From the NCBI GenBank assembly GCA_018287875.1, contig JAGVVL010000009.1:2170001-2234000 (forward strand): DNA of 64,000 nucleotides. Reading direction: 5' to 3'. Shown in pieces: positions 48,355-59,082 of the stretch. Position 1 is the stretch's first letter, and every line of letters begins with the position of its first letter. The notes beneath the pieces are model-generated. The model saw only the letters and a list, made by a program, of their open reading frames with translations, did no database searches and was not told the origin of the DNA. The stretch is from Nigrospora sphaerica. Taxonomy: Eukaryota > Ascomycota > Sordariomycetes > Amphisphaeriales > Apiosporaceae. The position numbers were made by a program, and so were the translations under genes.

Positions 48355-49534
48355 AACCCGGTTTGTATGGCCGCGGACAGCAATCATGAGGATCTTGTGA
48401 GCCAAGGGCGCTATCTTCCCTGGGTTGTCCACGGCATACATGAGGGGAGTTGGGTGCCGGAGGCCAAAGCATTCATTGAGTCTTCAGATGTGGGTAAGGT
48501 AGGTAGCGTTCACACCAAGAATCGCCGGCGCCAAGAGAAACTGGGCCAAATAGAATCGAGTCAAAGCTGGTGATGGAGGAATTCTTGGGTTACGGGAAGT
48601 AGGGACACTGGCAGCTGTGCGCCAGAGTTTCCGTTCGTGACTGGAAAGGGACTGGGGAATACTGGTAGACTGAGCAGCATCTTTCGAGGTCCAAGTGGAT
48701 GGACGCCCCCAATAACCATCCAACCCCACTTCCCCACGTGCATTCATGCCCGGCGATAAGATCCATTCCTCCCGCATCCATCTATCCATGTATGACATCT
48801 ACGGCCCGGGAAAGGAACGCAGCAACGTCGGGCTAGTATACCGGAATGCGTAGAGCGAGCAGCAAGAGGTGTCGATGAGTACATGTACCTTGGGATCAAA
48901 GGTTCGTAAGAGTGGTTGCGCGTTCAAGCCCGAGAGCTGTCTGTCTCCTGCAGCCGTACACAACTTGCATGAAAACCCCCTGAGGCCGCCTGCATAGCGA
49001 GAGCGACAGCCATTAGTCCCTTCCCCCCCCGAACGGTGCTGCATATGACGACTGGGCGCGCAATGACTGGAACTAAAAGGCAGGATCAGAGCCCACCCAG
49101 GGAGGCTTGCCCTAGGTGTTATTTATGGGATGGATCGTCTGGTACATGCAACTTCCGACACCCTATCCATGAGCCATCCCGCCCATCCATGCACTCGCGC
49201 AGATTGATACAACGGGCCGTCGCCGCTGTGCCTTGTTGATTTGCTCCAGTTGTTTGGGTTATGCACTCGGGTGCTCACGCGTCTTGCGCCCTCGGCCGGA
49301 CCCCAGCTTTCCAGGCTCAACAGCCGGGCCCCCCCAACACAGTGGACGTGAGGCATCCATCCATCCTTGCGACGTGAGAGGACCCTTCCGGCTCCCAGCC
49401 ACGATGCTCAGTCCCTCGCCCGCCGCGCCCGTCCGTCGTCCATCGCCGTCTTCTCGCCTCCCTCTGCCCGTCTCCCGCGCCGCCGTGCACCCGTGACCTC
49501 CTTCGCCCTGCCCTTGCCTGTCGCCGCAGCCATC
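48355..49534. other. Intergenic between APC11 and the acidic conserved protein
   Basis: No gene recognised. It includes the 3' flank of APC11 and a long leader region of the next gene, which stays in frame from about 49367 but has no upstream ATG in that frame. A GGTAAGGTAGGTAG motif is at about 48492. Confidence 0.45.
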
Positions 49535-50344
49535 ATGACAGACCCCTCGCCCGAACCGCCGTCGCCGACGGCTTCCACCACCGCCGTCGGTGCCAACGCC
49601 GCCGCCGCCGCCGCCATCATTGCCGATGACCCGCCCGAGCCCGCCGGCCAGCATCACGATGAGGAGCCCGGGCTGCCACCCGCCCCCTTTGCGCCGATAT
49701 ACAGCCTGGTGACGAACCAGTCGACGCGGTCCACCCACCACCCCCATGTCCACTACATATTCAGCGACGACGACCCCGACCTGCTGTCGCAAGCCCTGGC
49801 CCAACAGCAAGAAGCCAACACGTACGAGTCGGCCGGCGAAACCGCCCCGGCGAGCCGCGCCGTCCTTCTCGACTTGGCCCCCGACGCCGAGGGCGGGTAC
49901 AGGGTGGCCTCGGCTTCGAGCCTGTCACCCGCGTGGGCCGTTGTCGACGCCCAGCTGAGCCGCATATCGCCGCCCGCGTCGGACGGCGGCAGCGGCAGCG
50001 GCAGCGGGAGCGGGAGCGCCCACGCTCGCGAGAGCCCCGGGAAGCCCGACCGGCTGATGTTGCGCATCGAGGGCATCGAGGCCGGCGCCGCCGCGTCCGA
50101 GGGCGAGCTGCGGCTGTCGGACCGCAGCGCCGCGAGCGGCAGCGGCAGCGTGCAGCGGGACAACGCCGAGACCGAGGACTACGCCCAGCTCGTCGACGAG
50201 TTCGACAAGAGGATGGGCATGCTGCGCCGCGTCGTCGAGGCCAGCGAGGAGCGGCGACGACGCAACGTCGCCCCCGACGCCGCCGCGCAGTCGGTTTCCA
50301 TTCAAGTGACCGAAGAGCCGGCCGACCCGCCCGCGCCTGTCTAG
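49535..50344 (+). CDS. Conserved fungal acidic protein of unknown function
   Basis: A single exon of 269 residues; the only ATG in the frame is at 49535. The N-terminus is Pro/Ala-rich. The central block reads FAPIYSLVTNQSTRST, HHPHVHYIFSDDDPDLLSQA and SSLSPAWAVVDAQLSRISPP, followed by a Gly-Ser repeat encoded by AGCGGC-type repeats at about 49987-50018. Then come RLMLRIEGIE and a C-terminal coiled-coil-like helix (YAQLVDEFDKRMGMLRRVVE). There are no membrane segments or signal peptide. The HVHYIFSDDDPD block looks conserved to me from other Sordariomycetes, but I know no assigned function. It is likely a soluble adaptor-type protein (inference). Confidence 0.75.
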   Translation: MTDPSPEPPSPTASTTAVGANAAAAAAIIADDPPEPAGQHHDEEPGLPPAPFAPIYSLVTNQSTRSTHHPHVHYIFSDDDPDLLSQALAQQQEANTYESAGETAPASRAVLLDLAPDAEGGYRVASASSLSPAWAVVDAQLSRISPPASDGGSGSGSGSGSAHARESPGKPDRLMLRIEGIEAGAAASEGELRLSDRSAASGSGSVQRDNAETEDYAQLVDEFDKRMGMLRRVVEASEERRRRNVAPDAAAQSVSIQVTEEPADPPAPV

Positions 50345-52023
50345 CATGGCTGGGAACGTCCTCGTCCCAGTGAGACCCTCTTCCCTATGTTGCCGGCCAC
50401 ATTCACGGTCAACAGCCTCACCCGCCCTGTCCCGAGCATACGGCCCACGCGGCACATAGCTGTATGAGGCCGTGCAAAGGCATTGGCAAAAGCCTCAGCA
50501 TGGTCGAGACCCAACCAGCCTGCCCAGAGGGATTCAAACTCCCCAAATTCATAAATTCGTTATGCATCCCGGCAGTTGGTGGACACCCAGCATGGCTGCA
50601 AGCGATCTCTACTTTGACACCCGGGGGCGTCAGGGCAGGATCCGAGGAATCGTTGGAAGCACAACCCTTCACCTCGGCGCGCCTGCAGTATACGGCCCCC
50701 CCTCAGAACCTGGCCATATTTCACGAGGACACGATAGATGGCGTACGGCGTACTCTTGGATTCAGTGTTTTTTCAGGGTGAGAGGGGACGGTGGAACGGG
50801 ACCATGGTTGTTTTACGCTTCACCGTACATAATCTCACTTGCCTTGCAAGGTCTGCTCCCGCTTGACGCCGTATGTACACGTCCACGTCGGAGAGTCACG
50901 ACCCGCCGCGCCGTGTTGGACGGCTTGCCGGCGTCGCCTCCCCCATGTCTGGGCAATTTCGGGCCATTTCGCCATGCAGCCCGGCGCGTGGCCGAAAAGA
51001 GGGAGGGTGCCTGATATGTCCAGGTCTGGATCCAACCACGTAATCGCGGAACGTGGTTAAAGCTGACCAAGGCCAAATCGGGGGGCGCACGCGAGGTGCC
51101 TCGGCGCATGATCCACACCCCGCGGCATCTGGCCCTTTCCATTCTCCCCCGTCCGAATCATCGTTTGTCTCCCGAGGTGGGCGAAATTGAGGCTTTGGAG
51201 GCTTCGCTTGGGATAAGCTACCTGGGTGGACATGGACTCTGTGGCGAAATATCCGATGAACATGGTGAGGCTCGTGGGTGATGAGGGTGGTCGTACGAGA
51301 GCGCCATGCGGTATACGACGAGATATAGCAAGGTAGCGTAGATAAAAATCAGTTTCCAGAGAACCATGTCTAGTTCTTCTCTTCGGTACCAGGCGGGAGG
51401 AACATTGGCCACCGAAATGGCAATTACAGGTTGTCCCCTGCTTTTCAAGAGAACTGTGGACGGCAGTGTGTCGCATATTAAGTCATGTCAGATAAGGGTG
51501 CACGTTATGGAGGCTAAAACTTGTGATATTCATAACGCCGAACAATGCACTTCAATCCTCCGTCGGCTGACGACCCAAGCCGGCTGCCCAAAGGGTGTGT
51601 ACCATCCAATTGGAACGGACGCAAGAAACAACTTCTCAGGACGACAAGATGGGCTCCCCCTTCCCCAAAAACGCTGCTGACGGGGGGTGGAGGTCTCCTT
51701 TCCTCTGATAGCTGGCTGGGTCTGTCGTCTTCCCTCCCTCTTGTGATTCGGCATCAAGCCTGAACTTGGGAATGTGGCGAGGGAAGGGGCTCCAACCTAA
51801 CCAGCTAGCAGCTTTCATACGCCAAAACTCCGAGTTAAAAATGTATAATGACGGCAGGACGGGGCGATGGTGTGAATCGAATGCGAAGGGGAATTGCATA
51901 CGAGCGGATGGGTATTCAGGCAGGGGGGGGCGCGGGCAAAACAGGATTCGTTTCGACAAACCCACCCCAGGGGTGGAAAAAGGGGGGAAAGGCTGCTCTC
52001 GACGTTTCTTCGACGAGCCGCCT
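50345..52023. other. Intergenic between convergent acidic protein and Qa-SNARE genes
   Basis: No gene recognised in 1.7 kb. Frames on both strands are short. It includes both 3' flanks. Confidence 0.45.
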
Positions 52024-53214
52024 TTATTTCTCTTCGTCATCGACGGAGACGAACACGTGGCCCAGGGCGGGCGGTAGCGCGCGCGCTTCCGGCACGAACT
52101 TCTTGGTGCTGTCGACCCATCGCTTGGCCACGGGCTTATCCTCGCGCGTGACCAGGGTGGCGAGCCACGCCTCGGGGTCCTCAATGTCCTTCACGATGCC
52201 CTGTTTCGTCTCGGTCCGCGCTGTGAGCACCTGCGGTATCGGGTTGCTCTCGTCCCACGCGCGGCCCTCGAGCGCGACCGTCTGGCCGCGGAAGAGCTTG
52301 AGGGAACGCTTGGCCGAGGCCGCAGCCGGGGCTTCTTTGGGCTTGTTGACCATGACGTAGGCCACGACGGCCACGACGATGATGACGATGATGATGACTG
52401 TGTTTTCTCCCTGTTAGAGGCCGTCGGAGAGCCTTGGGGGGAGGGGTACCGCCGCAAACTTACCGGCAATGAGCAGGCACCACCACTTCTTCTTGCGCGT
52501 CGCGCGTGCGGTGCCGATGGCGGTCTCCACCTCCTGGTTGCCCTTGTCGAAGTTCTCGACCGTCTCCTCGGCCTTCTGCTCAATGTTGGTCACGGCCGCC
52601 TCCTGCTGGACCACCAGCGTGTCCATGTCCTGGAACAGCTGCGCCAGCTCGATGAGCTGCTGCTCGATCTTCTGGAGCTGGGCTTGACGATCCTGGACGG
52701 CGCTCAGCACCGACTGGGCCTGGCCTCGTCGGTTGCTCTGCATCAGGGCCTGCTGGAAGACCTGGCCGCCCGTGGGGTCCTGGACGGCGGCTTGGACTTC
52801 GCTCTCGTCGGCGTCGGGTCGCACAATACGGTACTGGCGGGCCATCTGCTCCTGCGTCTTCTTACGGAAGTCGGACTCGTTCGACTGGTACGCTCGGATG
52901 GCCTCCTTCAGGCGCCGGTCAACTCGCTGCACCTGGGCGCTGTTCTTAGGCAGGTTGCTGTCGGGGTTGCTCTTGACCATGCGCACCCGCTCCGTCAGGG
53001 AGCGGTAGAGGGCCATGGTCTCGGTGCTGAGGTTGTCGAGTTGCCGGTTGCTGCTGCTGCTGGCCGAGCTGTCGGCATCATCGAGCGTCCGCTGCTGGAA
53101 CATGCGCATCTGGCCGAGGTTCTGGTCGATCGTGTTGATGCTTTTGTCGATATCGCGGCACTCGTTCAGGATGGCGTTCGGGTCGGCGCTGCCGCCCTGA
53201 GGGAGTGACGACAT
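52024..53214 (-). CDS. Plasma-membrane Qa-SNARE (Sso/syntaxin 1 type) with C-terminal extension
   Basis: The exons are 53214-52464 and 52397-52024, giving 374 residues. An Habc-type helical region (20-135, DIDKSINTIDQNLGQM, ALYRSLTERVRMVKS, RRLKEAIRAYQ) precedes the SNARE helix (about 171-235, QDRQAQLQKIEQQLIELAQL, FQDMDTLVVQQEAAVTNIEQ), with the zero-layer Gln at about 204. The basic KKKWW leads to the membrane helix 245-267. The acceptor at 52399-52398 is chosen over two nearby AGs because it keeps this helix uninterrupted (CLLIAVIIIVIIVVAVV). Such t-SNAREs drive fusion of secretory vesicles with the plasma membrane. Unusually, the frame continues 107 residues past the membrane helix, a charged segment that would lie outside the cell; most Sso proteins end just after the anchor. 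A leader intron at about 53639-53344 is possible. Confidence 0.88.
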
Positions 53215-56200
53215 TTCGACGTTGGCTAGTTGGCGCGTCAGCTACAGGTCCCTGGGACGCCGTTTCACCACGCATACGCACATCCATATTGACTGTAGTT
53301 CGCGGCCGCGCGGTCGTCGAACGGGTTTTGCTGTCCACCGTAGCTGGAAAGACGGCATGGTCAGCATTTTGGACATGGTCGCCGTTTGTCCCTCGCCACG
53401 CCCCCGGGCAAGGCTTTCGCCGAGTAAGGCAAGGGTAACACACCCGTACTGGTTCATTTTGTCAGCGATGGGATTTGCCAAGCGAATGTCGCCAAAGTCA
53501 GTGAGAAAGGAGGGCGGGCAAGAGGAATATGCGGCAGTTCGCAATTGCCGGGTTTTGGGGGCGGTAGGGTCGAGGAAAGGGTCAATTCTAAAGCCGGGGA
53601 GAGGAGCAGGACGGGCGGGAGACGGGGTGAAACACTTACACTCATCTTGGTGGCTGTCTGTCTCGCGTCGTCTAGATCGGGAACCGCGGTAAAGAGGAGA
53701 GGGAGGGCGGTCGGGGCGTATTGGGGGGAGAACAGAGACGCCGGGTCGCTGCTCTGGGGATTGTTGTTGCTCGGGAGCCTTATTATGCGGTTGATAGGAA
53801 CAACGCGGTTATGGGAGAGACCAGAGGAAGAGGGAGAAGACAAAAGTGGTGTGGGCGTGATTGCGGCACGAAGAACAAAACCAGGGATTCATCAATGCTT
53901 ACGGGCATGGGGAAGCAGCATTCGGGAGCCCGAAAAGGGAGCCAGACAATACGGGTCTGTAACCGGGACTGGGTCTGCGACGGGGTCTGGGCTGAGTGAC
54001 AGAGCTGAGCGGGTAAGCATTGATGGGTGGCCAGCGGGCGCTTCGTCGTATGGATCCCAATGTGCTATGGATGGAAGTGACCGGGGGTTGATTAAAAGAC
54101 CAAGTAAAGAGGATCTCCCTCTCCCCCCCCATTCAGGGATGTGGTCCGTCTGAATCCAAATTGGTCTGGGAATTCGTGGCTGAATGGCCGCTCTGCTGCA
54201 GCTAGCGGCTCACTGGACGTTGGCTAGGCTAGAGTAGGATCGGCCCTGCTGGGATGACCCCTTACCGGTGCGGTGTGGATGTGGGCGAAGGGACAGGCCC
54301 TTTTCTTGGGGGGCCATTCGCCTGAAGGTTCCTGAACCAATCGTGCCGGGGGGTTCGTTATGTGTTGGAGGGGCTTGGAAGGAGTCGGGCCAGGGCTGTT
54401 TCTATCTGTACGAGACCTACAGGTGGTTACTATGTACGGAGTACAGCGAGCGTTGGGTTCTTAGCCTACGTTCGTACGGCTGCGAGCGCCCTCGAAGGCG
54501 CAGTCGCTCAGCCCGTCAGCCCTGGCTCGTGATGGCTTGCGCGCTGTGCATCCAACGCAAGAAAGCCGTCATGATGACCATGTCTGCGAACCTTGCACAA
54601 CTACCGCGCAAATGTACAGGCCGGTCCAGGCTAGGGCCAGGCTGGCTCAGGGCTTTCTCGTATTGCCTGCCGTCTGGGCAGTTAATTCCCCCTCCCCCTC
54701 GTCTGCCACCCGACGGAACTGAATGGGAATCGGGTTGGGGGTTCTTTTTTTCTTCCTCATTTCTCTCCCTATATTGGGCCCGTACACCTCGCGTCTCAAG
54801 CCTCACCCCAGTGGCTCTCGATCAGGTAAGGCGGTCCCTGAGCGATGCGACCGATGCAGGGTGTCCCTGCGTCAAGGCCGTTTCAATGGCAGCGATCGAC
54901 GCCTTATTTAATTGGCCCAGATGACAGCGACGGAGCCTGTGGGAATGTTCCGATGCTATCAGCGGCCCACGAATCGACTGGCCACGGTCCCCGGGGCACA
55001 TCGAATTTCCCGTCGCTTCTAGAGACCCAAGAATCATCTGCAGGCCACATCACCCTCGGTACGTGGTAGCGGACGGCGTATGTAACGGGAGCCGTGGGCG
55101 CCGTTGAAACCATCTCATGTGCCATCGAAGGATGGGGTTACGCGCGGATGGCGCGCCTCTTAGCCGCTGCCGGCGCCGCCGCAAAGTCTTGCGAGACTTG
55201 CTCCGCTTGCTCCCCTTCAAAACCCGTCATCACCGCCTTTCCAAGCTTCCCGCTCCAACTTTGGACTCGCTCTAGTTGCCCCGGCCACGGACCGTTCCCT
55301 GACCGCCCTGCAGCCCTGGTTGGTGGGCTTTGGAGCTTATCACGTAGTTTGGGTGGTTCTTCTATTCGTAGTAGCTGGCGGGCCGCCAGTACGAGGGATC
55401 GGATGATCTATACATGTTCGGACCCCCAAGGGCTGCCCGCTTCAACCTACCGTTTGAAGCCTCTGCCTGGCCGGCCTGCGCCTCTTTATACGACGGGGGG
55501 CGCCGCTCGTCTCTTGACTTCGGCACCTCGACCCCGGCCAAGGGCACGACGTCCGGCGGCGGCACCCCCCGGACTCCGGGGCAGCCCTTGCGTATTGCAC
55601 TGGACTCACGCCGCCGCCGCCCCGGCCTCGGTCAAGAACCCCGAGAAGGACGCAAACGGCGGCGTGAAGCCCAAGCCCACACGCGCCATGAAGGCGGCCG
55701 CCAAGCCAGGCGCCGACGAGGCCGGCGACGAGATTGGCAATGACGCCGGCGCGGCTACTGCTCCCGGTGCAAGGAAGCTCAAGGAAGGTAAGGCTAAGAA
55801 GGACGCTATGTAGCCTCAAGGACGTAACCCCGCCACCCACGAAGAAGAGGCTTATGCCATATAAAACCTTATCGTAAAATTGGTATGAGGATACGACTGC
55901 ACATTCTCAAGTCACGACATAAGGTAAGATAAGACTGGAGGGAAGACTCAGGGTGACGGATTCATAGACGGATAGTGTTTCTGCTGATAACACTTATGGC
56001 AGGGCCTTCGGGCCTGAAAGGCAGCGGCGGCGGCAACAGCAGCAGCAGCAGTAACACTCCACGAAGGCCACCGACCAGGAGGCTGATTGCACCCTCGCCG
56101 TTATCCGCCGGAAAGACAGGCCGGGTATTGATTAGGATGCCGTCACCGCCGCCCTGGCCCCTTACAACAGTTGGCATCAGACTTGTACGGGTTGGGTCGA

Positions 56201-56980
56201 TTCTGCAGCCAATAAGTCTCGATATTTTTAAATCATCCATGTCTAGTGAGCTGGAGTTTTGGGCCAACACTGTCGCTGGGATCGCGCCGACATTGCTCAC
56301 CCCTTGGCTGCCAGTGGTGGCCGCGGGTAGGTAGTACGTTGGGAGCGCACTGTTAACGGGTTCGTCTGCCGACGGAGAGTGTTATGGCGTAGGCCGTGTC
56401 GACTCACTCCTAGAGAGCAGGAACAACAATGGGCTCGGGGGAGATGGGTTCCACCAGCTCAGGCTGGGGATCATCAAAATGGGCCGTCGTATGGCCCGGG
56501 GGCCGGGGCGGCTAAGGCGGAGGCGGCAGGGAGATGGCAGGGAGGTCGCAACATCTTAGTATCCGGGCATGACTCCATGCCATGGAGAGGCCGCGCATGA
56601 GCGGCACGACCCAGCAGAGCCTCAAGTTTTGTCTCATCCCAAGTAACAACAGTTCGCAGCCGAACACGATCCAGAATGGGGCTCACTGATCTATATGCAT
56701 CTACTAGGTACATCCGTGGCGCCATGTGCACGTGCAAAGTCTCTCTGTAGATGCCTAAGCGGAATCGGCAGGATCGGGCCAAGATCGTCCTCTGGGTCTT
56801 TGCGGCTCGTCTCTCTCTCGCTGGGTACGTGGCCACAGCCGAGGAAATCGCCCATCTGCACCAGAATCAAGTCTCCGTCCCCGCGTCGGCAGCTTCCGTA
56901 GGAGATGGAGCGCCGTCCTCGGCGTGAGGGGCATATTTTCTTTTTTTGGTCAAGAGCTGGCTCCGCCGACGTCGCCCTTT
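53215..56980. other. Gene-poor intergenic region
   Basis: The part next to 53215 should hold the SNARE promoter and leader. From 55094 to 55813 a plus frame ends in a Lys/Ala-rich segment (TRAMKAAAKPGADEAGDE) that looks protein-like, but the upstream part does not and no splice model convinces me. CAG-type repeats occur at 56030-56053. Otherwise nothing is seen. Confidence 0.4.
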
Positions 56981-57493
56981 TTATCGCGAACCCAGGGCGC
57001 CGAGGCCCGCGCGGCCGCGGCTGCCGACGGCGAGGGCGGCCCAGCCGGCGATAAAGCACAGCCCGCCGAGGGGCGTCACGGGCCCGAGGGCCTTGAACCG
57101 CTTGGGGTCCAGCACGAGCAGGTAGATGCTGCCCGAGAACATGGTCATGCCGGCGACGAACAGGCCGCCCGCCCAGCGCGTGGCCCGCGTCTGGGGCGCC
57201 AGCGAGGCCACGACGAGCGTCGCGACGCTGTGGATGAGCTGGTACTGCGCCGCCGTGCCCCAGCTCTGCAGGCGCGCCGGGTCGGAAATGCGCGACTTGA
57301 GGCCGTGGGCGCCGAAGGCACCGATCATCACGCCGGCTCCGCCGTACACGGCGGCCAGGGTGGCGAGAATGGCCATCTTGTCAAACTGGTTGCTCGCGTC
57401 GGCCGTGGTTGGTGAAGAGGCGGTAGGGGTCCGTCGTTGCTGGAGAAGTGGGGAGTCTTCGCTAAGGGCGCTCGGTGACGGGGCTCGGCTCAT
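56981..57493 (-). CDS. DUF423/TMEM256-family membrane protein
   Basis: A single exon of 170 residues from the ATG at 57493. A 35-residue disordered Ser/Pro-rich N-terminus contains a DSPLLQQR di-leucine-like sorting motif. It is followed by four hydrophobic segments: ILATLAAVYGGAGVMIGAFG, QLIHSVATLVVASLAP, AGGLFVAGMTMFSGSIYLLV and PLGGLCFIAGWAALAVG. GAFGAHGL, SGSIYLL and TPLGG are hallmarks of the DUF423 family (bacterial YgdD/YwdK, animal TMEM256). The function is unknown; the animal protein has been reported in mitochondrial proteomes. A shorter start at the internal ATG (MAILATL) is possible. Confidence 0.88.
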   Translation of the reverse strand: MSRAPSPSALSEDSPLLQQRRTPTASSPTTADASNQFDKMAILATLAAVYGGAGVMIGAFGAHGLKSRISDPARLQSWGTAAQYQLIHSVATLVVASLAPQTRATRWAGGLFVAGMTMFSGSIYLLVLDPKRFKALGPVTPLGGLCFIAGWAALAVGSRGRAGLGALGSR

Positions 57494-58039
57494 GGGACGG
57501 CGGTGGCTCAAGAGCGGGTGAGAGGCGAATGGACGAGACGCGAGCGAGGTACTGGCTGTAGTTTTTGGTAGTCGAGAAGCCTCGGCTCCTCGCTCCTCGT
57601 GGAGGCCACAAAGAATGCCCAGTCGCGACTGCTGATGGAATTTCCGGGCTGCCAATGGCCGGCCCACTTCGGCCACTCCCCCCCCGCGGGGCGCCTACTA
57701 TGTAAAAGCCGACGGGCCGCTGCGTGGATCCCGACCGACTCGCTTGAAGACCTGATCCATTCCAAGATTGACAGCCTGACTTGGGAGTAAGGGCCGTTGT
57801 TGGCAGTACTGTGGACGTTTGCCCTGGGTAGACCCTAGATATGGTCTCACATCGTCGAGCCTAGGCGTCGAAATTTGCCTTGATTTACTCGCCTACAAAC
57901 AGGATGGGGCGCGTATGCAGGTACGTATGAGGCGTGTCTTCATAATTGGTGTGTTCTCAGACCTATCTAGTCGCTCGCATCTGCCTAAACCATGGGACCC
58001 TTCCTCACCAACCCTCAAGGGCGCCTGGCATACACCCCT
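57494..58039. other. Intergenic, DUF423 promoter and MEMO1 3' flank
   Basis: No gene recognised. It includes the promoter of the DUF423 gene and the 3' flank of the MEMO1 homologue. Confidence 0.45.
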
Positions 58040-59082
58040 TTAGACAACGGCATACGCAGAGGCGTAGCTCACGCTTGAGTCGCTGACGTCCTCTACGAGA
58101 CTACTTCGCTGATACTGGACAAACTTGAACCGCAGCTTCCCCTCCTCGGCGCCCCCTTGGGCGAGCTTCTCCAGCGCGGCCATGATCACACCGATGGGGT
58201 GTCGGCCGCAGACCGTGTTTTTGGTATGGGCCAGATTCCGGACAAACTCGTCGTGCTTACCCGACTCGACCGCGTCCATGGCCAGGTGGTCGATCTGCTT
58301 AATGCTCTCGTGGATTGGAGGGCTGGTCGGCGCCGCTGACTTCCGCGTCAAGGACTGTATGGTCTCGACGTTGCCTTCGGGCGCATAGGCCGTGTAGCTG
58401 AAGCGCGTGCCCCAATGGCAAAAGTCCGAACTCACCACGAACGCGTTGTCGGCATCTTTCAGGTACGGGGCTAGAATATCGCCGAAGTCCTTCTCTTCCT
58501 GCGCGTTATTGTTGCCGATCAAAATGGGAACGATGGTGGGGTACTCGGCCTCGGATGCGAAGGTCTGCGTGATCCGCTTGTATATGTACGGCAAGTGCAT
58601 CTCGAGCGAATGCTCGTCCTCGTCGCTCGAACTCCGTATGTCGGCGAACTTGCCCGTGTCTCGCAGCTGCTGTATTACGGCCTCGTCGACCCGGAGGTCC
58701 CCAAACGGCGTGGCGTACTTGGCGAACTTGGTGAGGGCGCAACCGTGGAGGTAGTAGGTGTGCGAAGGGCCGAGGACGAAGACCCGCTTCGCTTTGGAGA
58801 GATCCAAGCATTTGTACGCCCAAGCTGCACACGGCCCCGAGTACGAGTAGCCGGCGTGACTGGCGGATGACGATTAGCGGGGATGCTCCTTGTCTGCGGG
58901 CTGCGGTGCGGCTCTTACGGTGCAATGATGACCCTGGCGCTGGGGATGGGCACCTCGCTGCCGTTGATGGTGCTGGGGACGTCGGCGAGCCAGCCGTCCA
59001 GCTGGCCCGACAGGGTGCCGGGGTTGCCGTCATACCAGCTGTTGGCATGCGTCGCTTCGCGGGTTCCCTTCTGCCGGGACAT
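58040..59082 (-). CDS. MEMO1 family protein
   Basis: The exons are 59082-58919 and 58859-58040 (59-nt intron with GTAAGA and CCAG), giving 327 residues. Conserved motifs are REATHANSWYDGNPGTLSGQL, ARVIIAPHAGYSYSGPCAAW, FVLGPSHTYYL, HSLEMHLPYIYK, IPILIGN-type PTIVPILIGNN, VVSSDFCHWG and TVCGRHPIGV. The metal-binding-like residues of MEMO1 (His56, His88, Cys272) are present. The fold resembles extradiol dioxygenases. The human protein is tied to cell motility and iron/copper and redox handling; yeast Mho1 is a relative. The exact reaction in fungi is not settled. The ATG at 59082 gives the expected short N-terminus (MSRQKGTREATH). Confidence 0.93.

Noticed and set aside
55094..55813. 239-codon plus-strand frame
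   Set aside because: Only the last 60 codons look protein-like; the rest has conflicting frames and no start supported by context.
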